DNA of 64,000 nucleotides from Chlorokybus atmophyticus (Eukaryota; Streptophyta; Chlorokybophyceae; Chlorokybales; Chlorokybaceae): positions 283,332 through 347,331 of the forward strand of contig RHPI01000003.1 of assembly GCA_009103225.1 (NCBI GenBank), in the 5' to 3' direction. Shown piece by piece: positions 33,690-45,420 of this stretch. Numbering within the stretch: the stretch's first letter is position 1; each line of letters starts with the position of its first letter. The notes under the pieces are model-generated. The model made no database searches and was not told the origin of the DNA. It saw only the letters and a program-made list of their open reading frames with translations. The position numbers were made by a program, and so were the translations under genes.

Positions 33690-34434
33690 CCACCATGTTG
33701 TCTTTCACTTTCTCGCCGTTTTTATCGAGGAGGTCCAGCACTCCTGTGGGGTACACCTTAAGTACCTTGTAGACGGTGCACCCCACGAAGATGTCGAGCG
33801 TGTCCTTGGTGGCTACCATGCGGTATGCAAAGTCCCCTGCTTGACACCGCCGTTGGCGCTCCTTGTAGAAGCCGCTCCGCACGCGCTCGTAGCGCAGGGT
33901 GTCGCGGTGCTGTGCGATGCGTAGGTTGTTGAAGGCCATCGGGACGGTGTGCTCGAACAGCGCGGCGCGTGTGGTAATGTTGTGGTGCATCCGGTTGGGA
34001 TCGTCGAGGTTGTTCACCACACGATCTACTTCCTGTGCACGAAAGGGAAGCAATGGCGGACGCCCGAACAGCAGGTAGTATGGGCTGTACTCGCGCAGAG
34101 CCACCTGCTTTGACAATTGGTATCCAAGGGCCACCCACGGAAGGTTGTCGTCCCAGGTGTTCTTCTCATATTCCAGCACGTACTTGCGGAGTGCCTTCTT
34201 AATTGTCTGCACTATACGCTCAGTGAGACGGTCGGCTTGGGGGTGGTCACGCGAAGTGCGGCGATGATCGATGTAGCATCTGTCCAACAAGGTGTTGAAC
34301 TCTCCTCTGAACTCAGTGCCTTGGTCGGTAATGACCTCAGCGCAGCTGCCGAACCGGCTGAGGACATGGGAGAGGAAGGCTTGAGACACCCCCCTGCTGC
34401 TTTTGTCGGGTAATGGCACCAGCTCCACCCATTT
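33690..34434 (-). pseudogene. Integrase, 3' part, element B
   Basis: It begins at the element C insertion point with KWVELVPLPDKSS, then EVITDQGTEFRGEF (catalytic Asp region), SRDHPQADRLTERIVQTIKK (catalytic Glu region), NLPWVALGYQLSKQ, SPYYLLFGRPPLLP and a basic C-terminal domain DFAYRMVATKDTLDIF. The N-terminal part lies beyond element C at 41398-41800. Confidence 0.85.
34430..34434. repeat. Target-site duplication CATTT, left copy
   Basis: CATTT immediately precedes TGTAACAGC of the left LTR and is repeated at 41398-41402. Confidence 0.9.
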
Positions 34435-34950
34435 TGTAACAGCACCACCGTCGCCGGTGATGCCCCTTCAATCCTCTACCCCAACACCCACACCGCCTAC
34501 GACAAGCCTTTCAGCGGCGTGCCCGCCATTGAGCAGAGAACTGAAAAATGGAGATCACATCAGTTTGATGTGACCTTTTATAACAAGAATATATCAGATA
34601 TATACCTCTCGATAATTAATTCACAACTAGACATCGACCCTACAGATAGGGTAGTTAGGAAATCTAGCATGAGCCAATCACAGCTCAGATAAGGTACCTA
34701 TCGATAAGGTACTTAACGTAAGGTACCTAACGAGATAGTGATCACATTTTATCAGATGTGACACTAAATAGGCTTCAATAAGCGGTTTTACACCCATTGG
34801 GACTTATTTAAGCTATGATAAAGCATTATAGCCTTTAATAAGCGAGGAACCGTAGAAAAGAGGTATAAATAAGCATATTCAGGTACTTATTCATACAAGA
34901 TAAGTTATTTGGGTAGCAATAATACCCCTATTATTATTGCTCCCGTTACA
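34435..34950 (-). repeat. 3' LTR of element C
   Basis: On the plus strand it starts TGTAACAGCACCACCG and ends GCTCCCGTTACA, with a short inverted terminus TGTAAC/GTTACA. Internal GGTACCT motifs recur around 34690-34730, and a TATAAATA lies at about 34863. Confidence 0.95.
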
Positions 34951-34963
34951 TTTCCCCCCCACT
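34951..34963 (-). other. Polypurine tract, element C
   Basis: On the minus strand, AGTGGGGGGGAAA lies directly beside the 3' LTR. Confidence 0.85.
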
Positions 34964-34991
34964 TAGTTTTCAACGTTCTTATTGCAGTTGA

Positions 34992-36081
34992 TCAGGCTTC
35001 ATTTCGAGTAATTGTAACTAGAGAGATAGCAGAAATGACAGGGTGGTAATGAAACTGCACTACCAGTCTGTCATAAAACCAAGCCCATAGTTTACGGAAC
35101 AGGACGTGAATCCCAATAAGTTTAAAGCAACTCGCGGCAGCGCGTAAGATGCCTGTCGGGCTCCCAACTGTTATGTTCCGAGCTATACCTTTGCATTTCA
35201 CCAAATAGCGAGTTGCGCGTTGACTATCTAGCTTATGGTTCAATATAGCTTCCACCTTGTGATGGAGCTCGCTGTTCACCTCAACTGGCGGTGGTGGAGG
35301 CTGTGTTCTACCGTCTGAGCGGTAAGGTTTCAACAAGTTCACATGGAACACGTTGTGTATACGCACACTTGGGGGCAATTGCAGTCGATAAGCGTGCGTA
35401 CCAACTCTATTAGTGATAGAGAAAGGACCTAACCATCGGGGCAGCAACTTGCGAGCACCCGTACCTTTGATGGTTATGTTCTTTGCATTAAGCAAAACTT
35501 TATCGCCGACATCGAAAGTGGCCATTCTTCGATGCGTATCAGCATAAGCTTTTTACCTGTCCTGTGCTTTTGACAGATATAGCTTGGCTCGAGTCAAATT
35601 TTCTTGCATATCGGTGGCAAATTTCTTTGCCGCTGGTACAGTCAGGGCATTGCGAGGTACACGCAATGACGCTGGTGTGTTCGGGCGAATCTCATAATTC
35701 AAGGGAAATGGGGTTTCCTTTACACTTTCCTGCATCGCGTTTTTCACAGCGAACTCTGCCATTTGCAAGCACCTGTCCCAATCAGCATGGTTAGGAGCCA
35801 CATAGTGGCGAAACATTTCTTCCAGTATTTGCTCGCTCAGTTTGTCCGTCCGTTTGCGGGTGGAAAGCAATCGACATCCTTTGTTTCACCCCCAACAATT
35901 CACAGGCTTCTCTCCAAAACTTGGAGACAAACTGAGGATCACGATCGGTAATAAACTCAAGCGGTACACCGTGAACTCGAAAGACCGTGGACACAAATAA
36001 ATGTGCTGAGTCCCGTGTACTCACAGTTGTGCAACACGGGGCAAAATGCACCATTTTGGTTAAACGGTCGACGAAAATCAC
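34992..36081 (-). pseudogene. Integrase and chromodomain, element C
   Basis: IFVDRLTKMVHFAPC, FITDRDPQFVSKFW, SIAFHPQTDGQTER, then after a frame break YVAPNHADWDRCLQMAEFA. The C-terminal part has FDVGDKVLLNAKN, PRWLGPFSITNRVG, HNVFHVNLLKPY, and a chromodomain start VEAILNHKLDSQRATRYLVK that loses its frame near 35180. Confidence 0.85.
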
Positions 36082-36425
36082 AATAGTAGTGTATTTTGCT
36101 GCTGTTTTAGGTCAGTAATCAAATCCATACTGACACTATCCCACTTTTGTTCCGGAATTACCAATGATTTAAGCAATCCCGCTTGTTAGTGTCGTAGTGG
36201 CTTATTACGTTGACACACGTCACATGTGCAAACATATTGATCCACATCAGCTGACATTGACGGCCATCAGTATAACTGTTGCGCAGCTTTCAGTGTTTTG
36301 TGTTTCCCCAAATGCCCAGCATACGGCGGGTCATGCACTGAATGTGAGCATTGCTTACGCAAGTCGCCTGAGTTGGGAATTGCCAACTGCTCCCCTATAT
36401 ACCACAGATTGCTGACAGCAGTAAG

Positions 36426-37731
36426 CTATTGCAAGTTGGTTTGACTGCTAAACCAATCATCTGAGTTATAACCTGTGGACACTTTTTTTAAGAAAGGATC
36501 TTCATGCTGTTGTACATTACGCGTACTTCGAGAGCGCATAAGTGCCAAAAGAGCAGGGCTGCGACTTAGTGGATCCGCCACATTGGTGCGACCCGGACGG
36601 TATTGCCAAGTGAAAGTGAAACGAGAAATGAATTCATTCCACCTAGCTTGCCGCCTCGACAGATTTTGTTGCGTATGAAAGAATGTGAGCGGGTTGTGAT
36701 CAGTAGTCACTGAAAATTCCACCCCTTCCAAGTAGCAACGCCATGTGCGCAGCGCGTGCACCACCCCGAGCAATTCCTGTTCGGTGGTTGTGTAATTACG
36801 TTCAGCAAGAATGAACTTTCTGCTTTCATATACACATGGTCTGTCATCCTGTAGAAGGACTGCCCCACACCCCATGGTGGAAGCATCAGTGATCACCACA
36901 AAAGGCTTGGTGTGGTCAGGGAAGGCTAACACAGGGGCTTGTGTTAATGCATCTTGCGTGTAAAAACACCCTCGTGTGCCTCCGTCCACACAAATAAAAC
37001 ATCTTTTCTCAGTAAAGATGTTAAAGGATTTGCCATGCTAGAATATGCTCGCATGAACTTGCGGAAATAATTGGCTAGCCCCAAGAAAGCACGTAACTGA
37101 TGCACATCCTTGGGTGGTGGCCAATACTTCACCGCACACACCTTTTTAGAATCTGGTTTCAATCCTTCTTTGCTAATCACATGCCCTAAAAAGGGTAGTT
37201 CATCCTTTGCAAAGTTGCATTTGGACAGGTGGCATAGAATTTGTGTTCGCGTCATTTAGCTAAAACCAATTCCACATGCTTGTGGTGTTCCTCCCGGTTT
37301 TTGCTGAACACAGTAATGTCGTCAAGATATACCAGTACAAACTTATGCAATTCATCAGCAAATACTGCGTTCATTGTCGCCTGAAATGTAGCTAATGCAT
37401 TTGTTAACCCAAATGGTAACACTTTATACTCAAAGTGTCCTAGCGGGGTGCGAAGTGCCGTTTTTTGTATATCTGATGGGTGGCTTGTGATTTGATGATA
37501 ACCACTGGTCAAATCTAGTGTGCTGAACACTGTTGCACCTGACAGCTTATTAAACAAATCATCAATTCGAGGCAAAGGGTATCTGTTTTTCACAATTACC
37601 TTGTTCAATGTATTCAATACACATGCGTAGCTTGCTATTCGTTTTGGGCACAAACAAATTGGTGCACCAAAAGGAGATACGCTCTTTGTTATTGAACCTT
37701 TATCCAATAACTCTTTGAGCTGTTTTTCCAT
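36426..37731 (-). pseudogene. Reverse transcriptase and RNase H, element C
   Basis: [54 protein letters not shown] and FVLVYLDDITVFS. Then NFAKDELPFLGHVIS and LRAFLGLANYFRKFM. RNase H: VVITDASTMGCGAVLLQD, TEQELLGVVHALRTW, VTTDHNPLTFF, ADPLSRSPALL. At least three small frame breaks (near 37640, 37255 and 36960). Confidence 0.88.
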
Positions 37732-38071
37732 TTCCGCGTGTTCTAAGGGACTTAGCCTATAGATAGGCCGCCAAGGTGGCTTTGCCCCTCTTCCAACGGA
37801 ATGGTATGATGTATGTTTCTATCAGGAGGCAACTCTGGGAGTTCATCCTTAAAGACATATGCGTATTGTTTCGTACTACTTGGTAAGTGATTGCACCACA
37901 GGGTTAGTAACGGCCTGTTCAACAAGTGTCTCTACCTGTCGTAAGTGCATCAAATATACTTCCTCACATTTACGCATGCAACGTTTCGGTTGCAGAGCAG
38001 AAAGGAGCAGAACAGTGTTGCGAGCAACACGTGCGAGTACAGGTGCGGTTAACGTCACCTTACGTTTACCC

Positions 38072-38635
38072 TTACGAAGGGTGCACGTATTTGCTCGAGA
38101 GTCCAATTGCAAACCTGCTTCGGTGCCATTGTTCACCCAAAACAACATCTACCCCGGGGATACCTATATCCACCACGATGAAAGCTGGTCGAGTCTTGTG
38201 GCTGTTAATAATAAAACGCCCCTTCACCTCCCCAATTGCATTGAGGGTGGAACCAGCAGCACGTACATACGACATGACTGGTGTGAAAGGTATGTTATTA
38301 CGTTTCACCCAAGCATGTTCAACAAAGTTATGGTTTGCACCAGTGTCAATCAATGCTGTACATGGTGTGCCCATAAGTTGACTCTCAAATCTCCAATTGA
38401 GTGGCACTGAGTGACCATCAAATGTAGCTAATGTCGGAGTGCCGTGATCGGTAGCAAGCTTGATAAAGATCACTTGTAACGGTGAAGTTCCTGTATCTTT
38501 GCGTGAGAGCTGCATAATTACTTCTCCCCCTTTCAACAATTGCGACCACGAGCCATAATATCGAGGGATAACTACACATGCAGTGACAGCATGTTGTAAT
38601 TGCAACTCGTGTAAGTGCTTAACAGCAGTTACCAA
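38072..38635 (-). pseudogene. Retropepsin-like protease, element C
   Basis: Active site ALIDTGANHNFVEHAW, later VDIGIPGVDVVLGEQW. It lies between gag and RT as expected and processes Gag-Pol. I see no break in this segment itself. Confidence 0.8.
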
Positions 38636-38806
38636 TTCAGAGAATGGAACATTGATTCAAACACAACCGTTTGCATTTGTCAACACAGGTGGTGTGCTCA
38701 TATCAGTCCATACATTTAATACATCACAAAGAGAGGAAAGTTCATCAAAAAGTACAGATTTTTAAAAGTCGTTTTGCTCGACCAAGCTACCAAACATAGA
38801 CAATTC

Positions 38807-40011
38807 CTATTTCTTGTCCTTCTGCTGCTTGGCCTTCTGTGCATTCTTCTTTGCATAGCACTTGGCCTCCTTATGACATGTCTTCTTGCAGAAGTTGCAT
38901 GTGATGGTGGATTTGGCCGCGTTGTAGGGGCCAGCAGGCTGAGATGTTTTCGCCTTTTTCATAAGAGGTTTGTTGTCAGTGGCCGGGCGCTTTGCAGCTG
39001 AAGTCGGGGCTGCCTCTTTTGCTATGGTTTGCATGTTTACTTGAGAGCGCTTCACACTGTCCACAGCAGCAACCATCTGCATCAGCATTGGCAAATCCGT
39101 CGAGGCCCATTGTTGCAAACTCGCGAGATTGACGGCCACATGCTGCACGAAATCTGTGTCCAAGCCACGCCTGAACATATCCAGCTGATCAGCAACACTG
39201 ATGGGTAGTTTGCCAGCATTGATCTTGCAGACAAAAGATTGAAAGTTCTGATATACTGCTGAACCGGACGCCCGTTCTGACGCAGATCGTGCAGCTGGTT
39301 GCGAGCAACCTGGGCAGGATCTGCGCCGCCATAGCGCTGCTTAATGAAAGAGCACAACTGATTCACTTCCCGCCCGAGGTTTGTATCACGTTGCTTACGG
39401 CGGTACCACTCTGCCAAAGCATGGTTTGAGATCAGCAACTCAGCTACACGCAACTTCCCCTCCTCAGAGTTGTGAAGGGAGTTGACATAGTGTCTCAGCT
39501 TTACGAGCAAGTCGAAAATTGCCGCTTGTTGGTTGGGAACAAACTTGACATATCGAGCGAGCGCCTGAACAGGTGGACCACTGTCAGAGCGTTGAAGGCG
39601 CTCAATCATGTTCAGAACACGTTTGCCTTCACCCATCAATCCCTCCCAATCTCGCCCCATAAAGGTGGTGAGTTTTGAGATCTTTTCCGCCACATGGAAG
39701 AGGAAGTTGACGAGCGAGACAATCGCCTCACGAGGCTCCTCATTATCGGTGCCAAGAAAGTGGTCCATCAACTTCTGTTTTGTCAAGCGAATTGAGATTT
39801 CAGGCTGCACGAATGATGATGGTGGTGGTGGCCCCTCTGGTTCCACCAAGGAATCCACATCCGTAGCAGCATGAGACTCATCAGATGCATCATCTGGGTT
39901 GGAAATATCCTCCATGAATGGAAACTCCTCCTCACACGATAATTGCTCTTTTTGCGAGCTTTCCCCCTTTGAGGTGGGCAACGAGTTCTCTTCCATTTGT
40001 CTGCAAAACAA
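38807..40011 (-). pseudogene. Gag with CCHC knuckle, element C
   Basis: The N-terminal acidic region (MEENSLPTSKG...) is followed by a retrotransposon Gag domain: AEWYRRKQRDTNLGREV, FIKQRYGGADPAQVARNQL and QNGRPVQQYIRTF. A frameshift near 39180 leads to FRRGLDTDFVQHVAVNL and the knuckle CNFCKKTCHKEAKC, then a Lys-rich end. Confidence 0.88.
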
Positions 40012-40860
40012 GCAAAATGGAATGGTGAGAACCTCACCAATGGACCAGGTGCAACGAGAGGATAAAATAGACCCCGAGTTGTAAAAGTCCTAGACAGAGT
40101 TTAAACTAGTCCCCCAACCAGGAAAGTTGGATCTGGAGTGTCACCAAACAGAACAAGTCTAAATGGGACCAGAATGTCCTAACCCTGTGTTGTCTTCAAC
40201 CAAATCCCAACCTTCAGGCCGAAGTCAGAAGGGGAGGGTTTCAGACTAACAGAGTTTGGGAACACAATGTCCTAAAATTTCCCTAAAATTGTCTTAACCA
40301 TATCCCGATTCCCAGGCTGAAGCCAGAGGGGGAGGGTTTGGGAACAGCTTGGTTCGGAACTTGCGGACCCGGGTCAAGCGACCCAAAAAAGCAGCTGGCA
40401 GGTCATTGGTACGTCACCGGCATGCAACAGGCAAGCCACAAGCATGCAACAGGCAAGCCGTATAATGACCAACTGTGACATGCACTGGCAAGCACAATGA
40501 CAAGCAATTACCGCATGCAATGACAGGCAATCACTGCAAGCAATGATAGTGCGCTAAGGGTGACAAGCAGTGATGGCACACTAGCAAGCCGCACTCATGT
40601 ACTGGCAAGTCACTGAATGATGTGCATGAAAATATACACGTGCACCTGGCAAGCAGATGGCAAGCAGGCAAGTCACTGACGTGTGTGATGGTACCTCACA
40701 TGTGGAGAGGCCGCCTCTTAGATGGGTGGCTTCAACGTTGAGGTAGTGCAGGGAAGCTAACTTGAAGCTTGGGCTGCGTGGACGAATATGAGGCCGCCGC
40801 CACCGCCTTCTAATTGGCCAAGAGCAGGTCGCCGCCCCCTATAAGTACCCACGTCACCCC

Positions 40861-40877
40861 CCAGCTCCTGGATACCA
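40861..40877 (-). other. Primer-binding site, element C
   Basis: On the minus strand, one base after the 5' LTR, TGGTATCCAGGAGCTGG would pair with a tRNA 3' end. The tRNA identity cannot be set by eye. Confidence 0.75.
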
Positions 40878-40878
40878 A

Positions 40879-41397
40879 TGTAACAGCACCACCGTTGCCA
40901 GTTATGCCCCTTCAATCCTCTACCTCAACACCCACACCGCCTATGACAAGCCTTTCAGCGGCGTGGCCGCCACTGAGCAGAGAACTGAAAGTGTGAAGTC
41001 ACATCAGTTTGATGTGACCTTTTATATCAAGAGTATGTCAATTATATACCTCTTGATAATTAACTCACAACTAGACATCGACCCTACAGATAGGGTAGTT
41101 ACAAAATCTAGCGTGAGCCAATTATGCTCAGATAAAGTACCTATCAATTAGGTACCTACCTATCGTAAGGTATCCAACGAGATTGTGATCGCATTTCATC
41201 AAATGTGCCATTAAATAGGCTTAAATAAGCGGCCTTACACCCATTGGGACTTATTTAAGCTATAATAAAGCATCATAGCCTTTATTAAGCGAGGAACCGT
41301 AGAATAGAGGTATAAATAAGCATATTTAGATACTTATTCATACAGAATGTGTTATTTAGGTAGCAGTAATACCCCTATTATTATTGCTCCCGTTACA
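40879..41397 (-). repeat. 5' LTR of element C
   Basis: 519 bp matching the left LTR along its length with scattered substitutions and small indels; same TGTAAC/GTTACA termini. Confidence 0.95.
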
Positions 41398-41402
41398 CAT
41401 TT
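41398..41402. repeat. Target-site duplication CATTT, right copy
   Basis: CATTT follows the GTTACA end of the right LTR and matches 34430-34434. Confidence 0.9.
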
Positions 41403-42470
41403 GGAAAAATGCTCGATCATGACCAAGATGTAACGGTTGCCACGTGCCGAGGGTGCCAAATCTCCCAAGATGTCGGGTCCCCAGCGATAAAAAAGACTGG
41501 AGATGGGGAGAGTGCAAGGTGACGCTGCGTGTGTTGAGGCTGGCGCGTACCATGTCACTCTGTTGGCATTGACTGACAAACCCCTGCACCTATTTGGACA
41601 GCCCATACCATCAAAATTGCGCCCTTACTAGGCTGACTGTACGCTTGACACCGAAGTGTCCAAGCTCAGTGTGGAGGGCAGTGATGATGCCCTCGCGGGT
41701 GGCTGGTGTCAGCACCTCCTTGTCTTCGTTATGGACGCGGCAATACAACTTGTCATCCGCCCACCGATAGTGGCGGGTGTGTTGACTGACACGATCTTTC
41801 TCTCGTGCACTCATGTTGGAGGGAAGTTGGCCACTTTGAAGGAAGGAGAGTAATGGCTTGTCCAGCCATATGTCTTGCTTGGTGTCGGTGGGTGCCAGCT
41901 TGGTGTCGTCAACTTTAATGTCGACCGCGTGGACGTCCCTTAGGGGTGTGGTCACTGTGGGGCCGATAGACTTAAGGGCAGGAATCTCCTCTGCCGTTGA
42001 GGTGGCAGTGGTGTTCATCTGGCGCCCTGAACGTACTGCGGCAACAGCAAACATGGCCGCCACGGTGGGAGCTGCTGCTGCAAGGCCGAGCTCATGCCAA
42101 GCTCCGGTTGTATCGTTGATGATGAGGTGAGGGTTGCGATTGAGGCCATCGGCGTCTTTGTTGGTAAGGCCGGCGCAGTGGTCGATCTCGAAGTCATACT
42201 CCTGCAATAACAGGGCTCAGCGAGCAAGTTTTCTTGTAAGATGTTGGTTGGTTATCAACCACTTGAGTGGCTGATGATCGGTGATCAGCTGAAATTGTCG
42301 ACCGAAGAAAAAAGGTCTGAATAAGGAGATAGCACACACTGCAGCGAGGCACTCCCCCTCGTAGCTGCTGTAGTTGGCCGCGGCGCTGTTGTTGCTTCGG
42401 CTGGCGTACGACACCACCCGCTCCGGCTTGTTCTCATCGTGCTGCACCAGCACATCCCCCATCTCAAGCT
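41403..42470 (-). pseudogene. RNase H, zinc region and integrase 5' part, element B
   Basis: RNase H: ERVVSYASRSNNSAAANYS, YEGECLAAVCAIS, LITDHQPLKWLITNQHL, then DFEIDHCAGLTNKDADGLNR. The HHCC region follows (TELGHFGVKRTVSLVRAQF). Integrase begins as RWGPDILGDLAPSARGNRYI, VMIEHFSK, and is cut by element C. Frame breaks occur near 42210 and 41610. Confidence 0.85.
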
Positions 42471-43713
42471 TACTCCAGGCGGTGTGAAGAATGAAGGGCT
42501 TGGTGTAGTCAGGGCATTGCAGGATGGGAGCGGGGGTGAGCCGCCCTTTAGCTCCTCAAACGCCTGCTGCTGTGGCTCCTTCCATGCAAACTCCATTTCC
42601 TTCTTCAGAAGCTCGCTGAGGGGCCGCGCGATTTCTGCGAAGTCCTTCACGAACCGGCTATAGTAGTTGGCAAGGACCAGAAAGGCGCGCAGGCGCGTAA
42701 GGTCCGTTGGAGCAGGGACAGCTGCCAGGGCCTCCACCCTCGCCTGCTGCACGTACACACCGTGGGGCACAATTATGTGCCCTAGGTAGGGTACCTTGCG
42801 AGTGAAAAAGGTGCACTTGTCGGGGTGCACCGTCATCCTCACCCCCTTGAGTCTCTCCAGCACCTCCTCAATGTGCTGTAGGTGCTCTTCGTTGCTGCGG
42901 CTGAAGGTGAGAATGTCGGAAATGTAGCAAGGCGCGAAGTTCAGCCCCTTGAAGGCTTTGTTTATGACGCGCAGGAACTTGGCAGGAGCATTTTTTAGTC
43001 CAAAAGGCATGACCTTCCACTAATACAGCTGCCGGTTGCCCCAAGACAGAGGTCTTGTGCTTGTCCTCCTCCTTAATGGTGATCTAGTTGTACCCTTGTC
43101 GCATGTCCGGGATGCTGAAGACGGTACAGTCTCCTACATCATTAAAGACACCCTCAACAGTAGGCATTGGATACCTGTCTTGTTTGATCTTGTTGTTGAG
43201 GGGGCGATAGTCGCCGCACATACGCCGGTCTGTCCAGTTGCCTGCTGAATCCTTCTTCAAGGGCATGACGGTCGCGGCCGCAAAGTCCGATGTGGACTCC
43301 TCAATTAGGCCTGCATCTAGCGGAGCCTTGCACCTCTGCTCCACCAAGTCTTCTTCCAACTTGGAGAGACGGTATTGTCGAAACACCGGTTTGGTGTCCA
43401 CCAACTCAATGTCCATCTTGTAAACTAAGCAGATGCCCAGTTCCTTCACGCTGAAGCTGAACATACTCCTCCACTTGTTGAGGAGAGCCTCAAGTTGTTC
43501 TCGCTTTTTGCCTGTAGCCATCGGTTCAATGGCATGGGACCAAAAGGTAGCGTTGGCGACTACTAAGATTTTCACCACAATGACTGCTGCCTGCTCCTTC
43601 ATGTGGGCGATTGTAAGGGTGGTGTGTGCCGCTTTGGTCTCTCGCACGCGATCGGCCCACCCCCGCCAAGTGTTCGAGCTTCTGGAAGGACACATGGCGG
43701 TTCTGGACAGCAA
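42470..43713 (-). pseudogene. Reverse transcriptase, element B
   Basis: DTKPVFRQYRLSKLEEDLV, AGLIEESTSDFAAATVMPLK, RMCGDYRPLNNKIKQDRYP, VFSIPDMRQGYN, a frame break near 43080-43010, MPFGLKNAPAKFLRVINKAF, CYISDILTFSRSNEEHL (the usual YxDD appears as YISD), then VPYLGHIIV and RLRAFLVLANYYSRFV. Confidence 0.85.
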
Positions 43714-43759
43714 AGCATATTTTGAATAACCACATCATGCTGTTATGGTCTATGGTGCG

Positions 43760-44900
43760 TCCCAACAACTAACATTGCTCACTGTCGGTCAGCGTGGAAC
43801 CAGTGATACTGCCAAAAGGAAATCCCATGGCGAATTCCCGCTCACGTGCATTGGGTTCCTCCAGTCGGCCTGTATTGGAATCCAGCACCATGCCTTCGCC
43901 TTGGTTGCGTAAGGCGTATCATTCTAGGTAGGACACAAGAGTGGGGAGCGCACGAAGTGGTTGACCAGGCTGGTTGCACTGGTAAAAGTGCTGGTGATCG
44001 TGTCGTGTGACTGGTTGTGCTGTACGACTAGAGTTCAAGATAGCGTCGACTGTCAAATCGCGCAGACGACTGATGTGCAGATATTTAGCAGCAAAGAGAT
44101 CCTCGATTGTAGCCCGGTTGGTCCACTTGGCGCGGACGCGATGAGCACGGGAGCCATGACGCGCTACATTAAATTTCAGAGGGTGTCTTAGTAAAAAACT
44201 CACCTGTTAAAAGCTGTTGGACACGTGATGGCGCTTATCGTCCTTAGAGTGCACATTTTCAATGTATCTTGGAGGCCTACACAGCTAGTTGCTCTGCAAG
44301 ATTTTGATGACACGCATCAGTTCCCATAACAGTCGCGAGCGAGGATCGGCAAGTCGTTGGCCTCTGCCTGCTCTGGAGTGTCCTTAACACTCCCATCTTG
44401 CTATCAGCAGGTCAATGTTGCCCACCGCCAGGAGGTAATCCGCAGTGATTAAACGGATGTCCTGTGGCAATGCCGATAGCGGCAGTCGCTGCGGGTAGCA
44501 TTTGTGTAGGTGGCGCATGTGGTGGCTCAAGGCAAGCTGTTCATGTGGATCAGGGCCACAGTAGAAGTACTTGATGACCGTCGCGCCGGTGTTGAGGACA
44601 GCGGCGAGGCCACTACCTATACCGACCAAAAAGTTCCAACACGGTGATGCCTTGTTGTGGACGGAATACATAAAACTCCATTACTCCAGTGGCCACCTGT
44701 TGTTGCTCCTGCACCGCAACTTGGTCCTTGTAGAGAGGGAACCGTGAAGTGAGCCGTGGTCTGGTCTGTAGTGGATGTACGACCACCTGTGCGCGCCAGC
44801 GGCGTTCCGCTGGTTTGCGGTGGGCCACTTCTTCAATGGCATCCTTCTGAGATTTGTCGTACGGGATAGGCGAGTCTTGGCCAGAGTTGTGGGTGACCAC
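43760..44900 (-). pseudogene. Cytosine-C5 DNA methyltransferase-like domain, element B
   Basis: Motif I reads ITVLELFG, then after a one-base insertion GIGSGLAAVLNTGA. KYFYCGPDPHEQLALSHH follows (motif II area). The catalytic region is NIDLLIARWEC, a TAA, then GHSRAGRGQRLADPRSRLLW. PPRYIENVHSKDDKRHHV gives the ENV motif. GSRAHRVRAKWTN and REREFAMGFPFGS lie further on. This order matches C5 methyltransferases found as part of algal and other retroelement polyproteins. At least four stops and one frameshift make it inactive. It sits between protease and RT in the same orientation. Confidence 0.75.
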
Positions 44901-45029
44901 CGCAGCTAGTCTATCAGTGATTGTTGAATCCGACCTGTGAGTGGCTGTTGCAGCTGACCTTTAGTGAGAGCGAGTGCAAGCCACCAGTTCAAGAGGTTAC
45001 TAGCTCGAGAAATTCTTAAACCTCTCCAT

Positions 45030-45420
45030 CCTCATTGTCCCAATGGGGACGAAACCATGCCTTCTCTGTCCAGCCCCATGCCAACAGGGAAGTTGAAGTC
45101 CTGTCCCAGCAACTGGTCGAAGGATCCTGCGTTGGTGACCACACACTTTTGTATGACCTCGGTGCTGTGGGAAGGGTCCACCCCTGTCAAGCGAATGCAG
45201 AGGGCCTGCTTGGTGATGCCAATCACCTTGTCATGGCTGCCGGTTGCTGTGTCGAGCACATATGGGCAAGGCATCAGCTCAGCGCTGGTGATGCCAAGAT
45301 CGCGTGCGAGGTATCGTTCAATGATAACAGGTTGGGCTCCAGACCAGCATCACACGCTTGGGTGCTCGTCCATTGATAGTGACATGCTTGCCTTCGTTGG
45401 CAATCATGGCTGCATTGGCG
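45030..45420 (-). pseudogene. Protease-like region, element B
   Basis: PYVLDTATGSHDKVIGITKQ and SFDQLLGQDFNFPVGMG resemble the second half of a retropepsin. The expected D-T/S-G part upstream (about 45300-45400) is scrambled by frame breaks. The call rests on position and on the LLGQDFL-like motif. Confidence 0.45.

Larger units (their letters stand above)
34435..41397 (-). mobile_element. Element C: complete LTR chromovirus, nested in element B
   Basis: 6,963 bp with LTRs of 516 and 519 bp, a primer-binding site, a polypurine tract and a 5-bp duplication. Gag, protease, RT, RNase H, integrase and chromodomain all read on the minus strand, in the Ty3/gypsy order. By eye the first 125 bp or so of the two LTRs differ at roughly one position in ten, so insertion is not recent. 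Frameshifts in gag and pol show it is defective. Confidence 0.95.
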
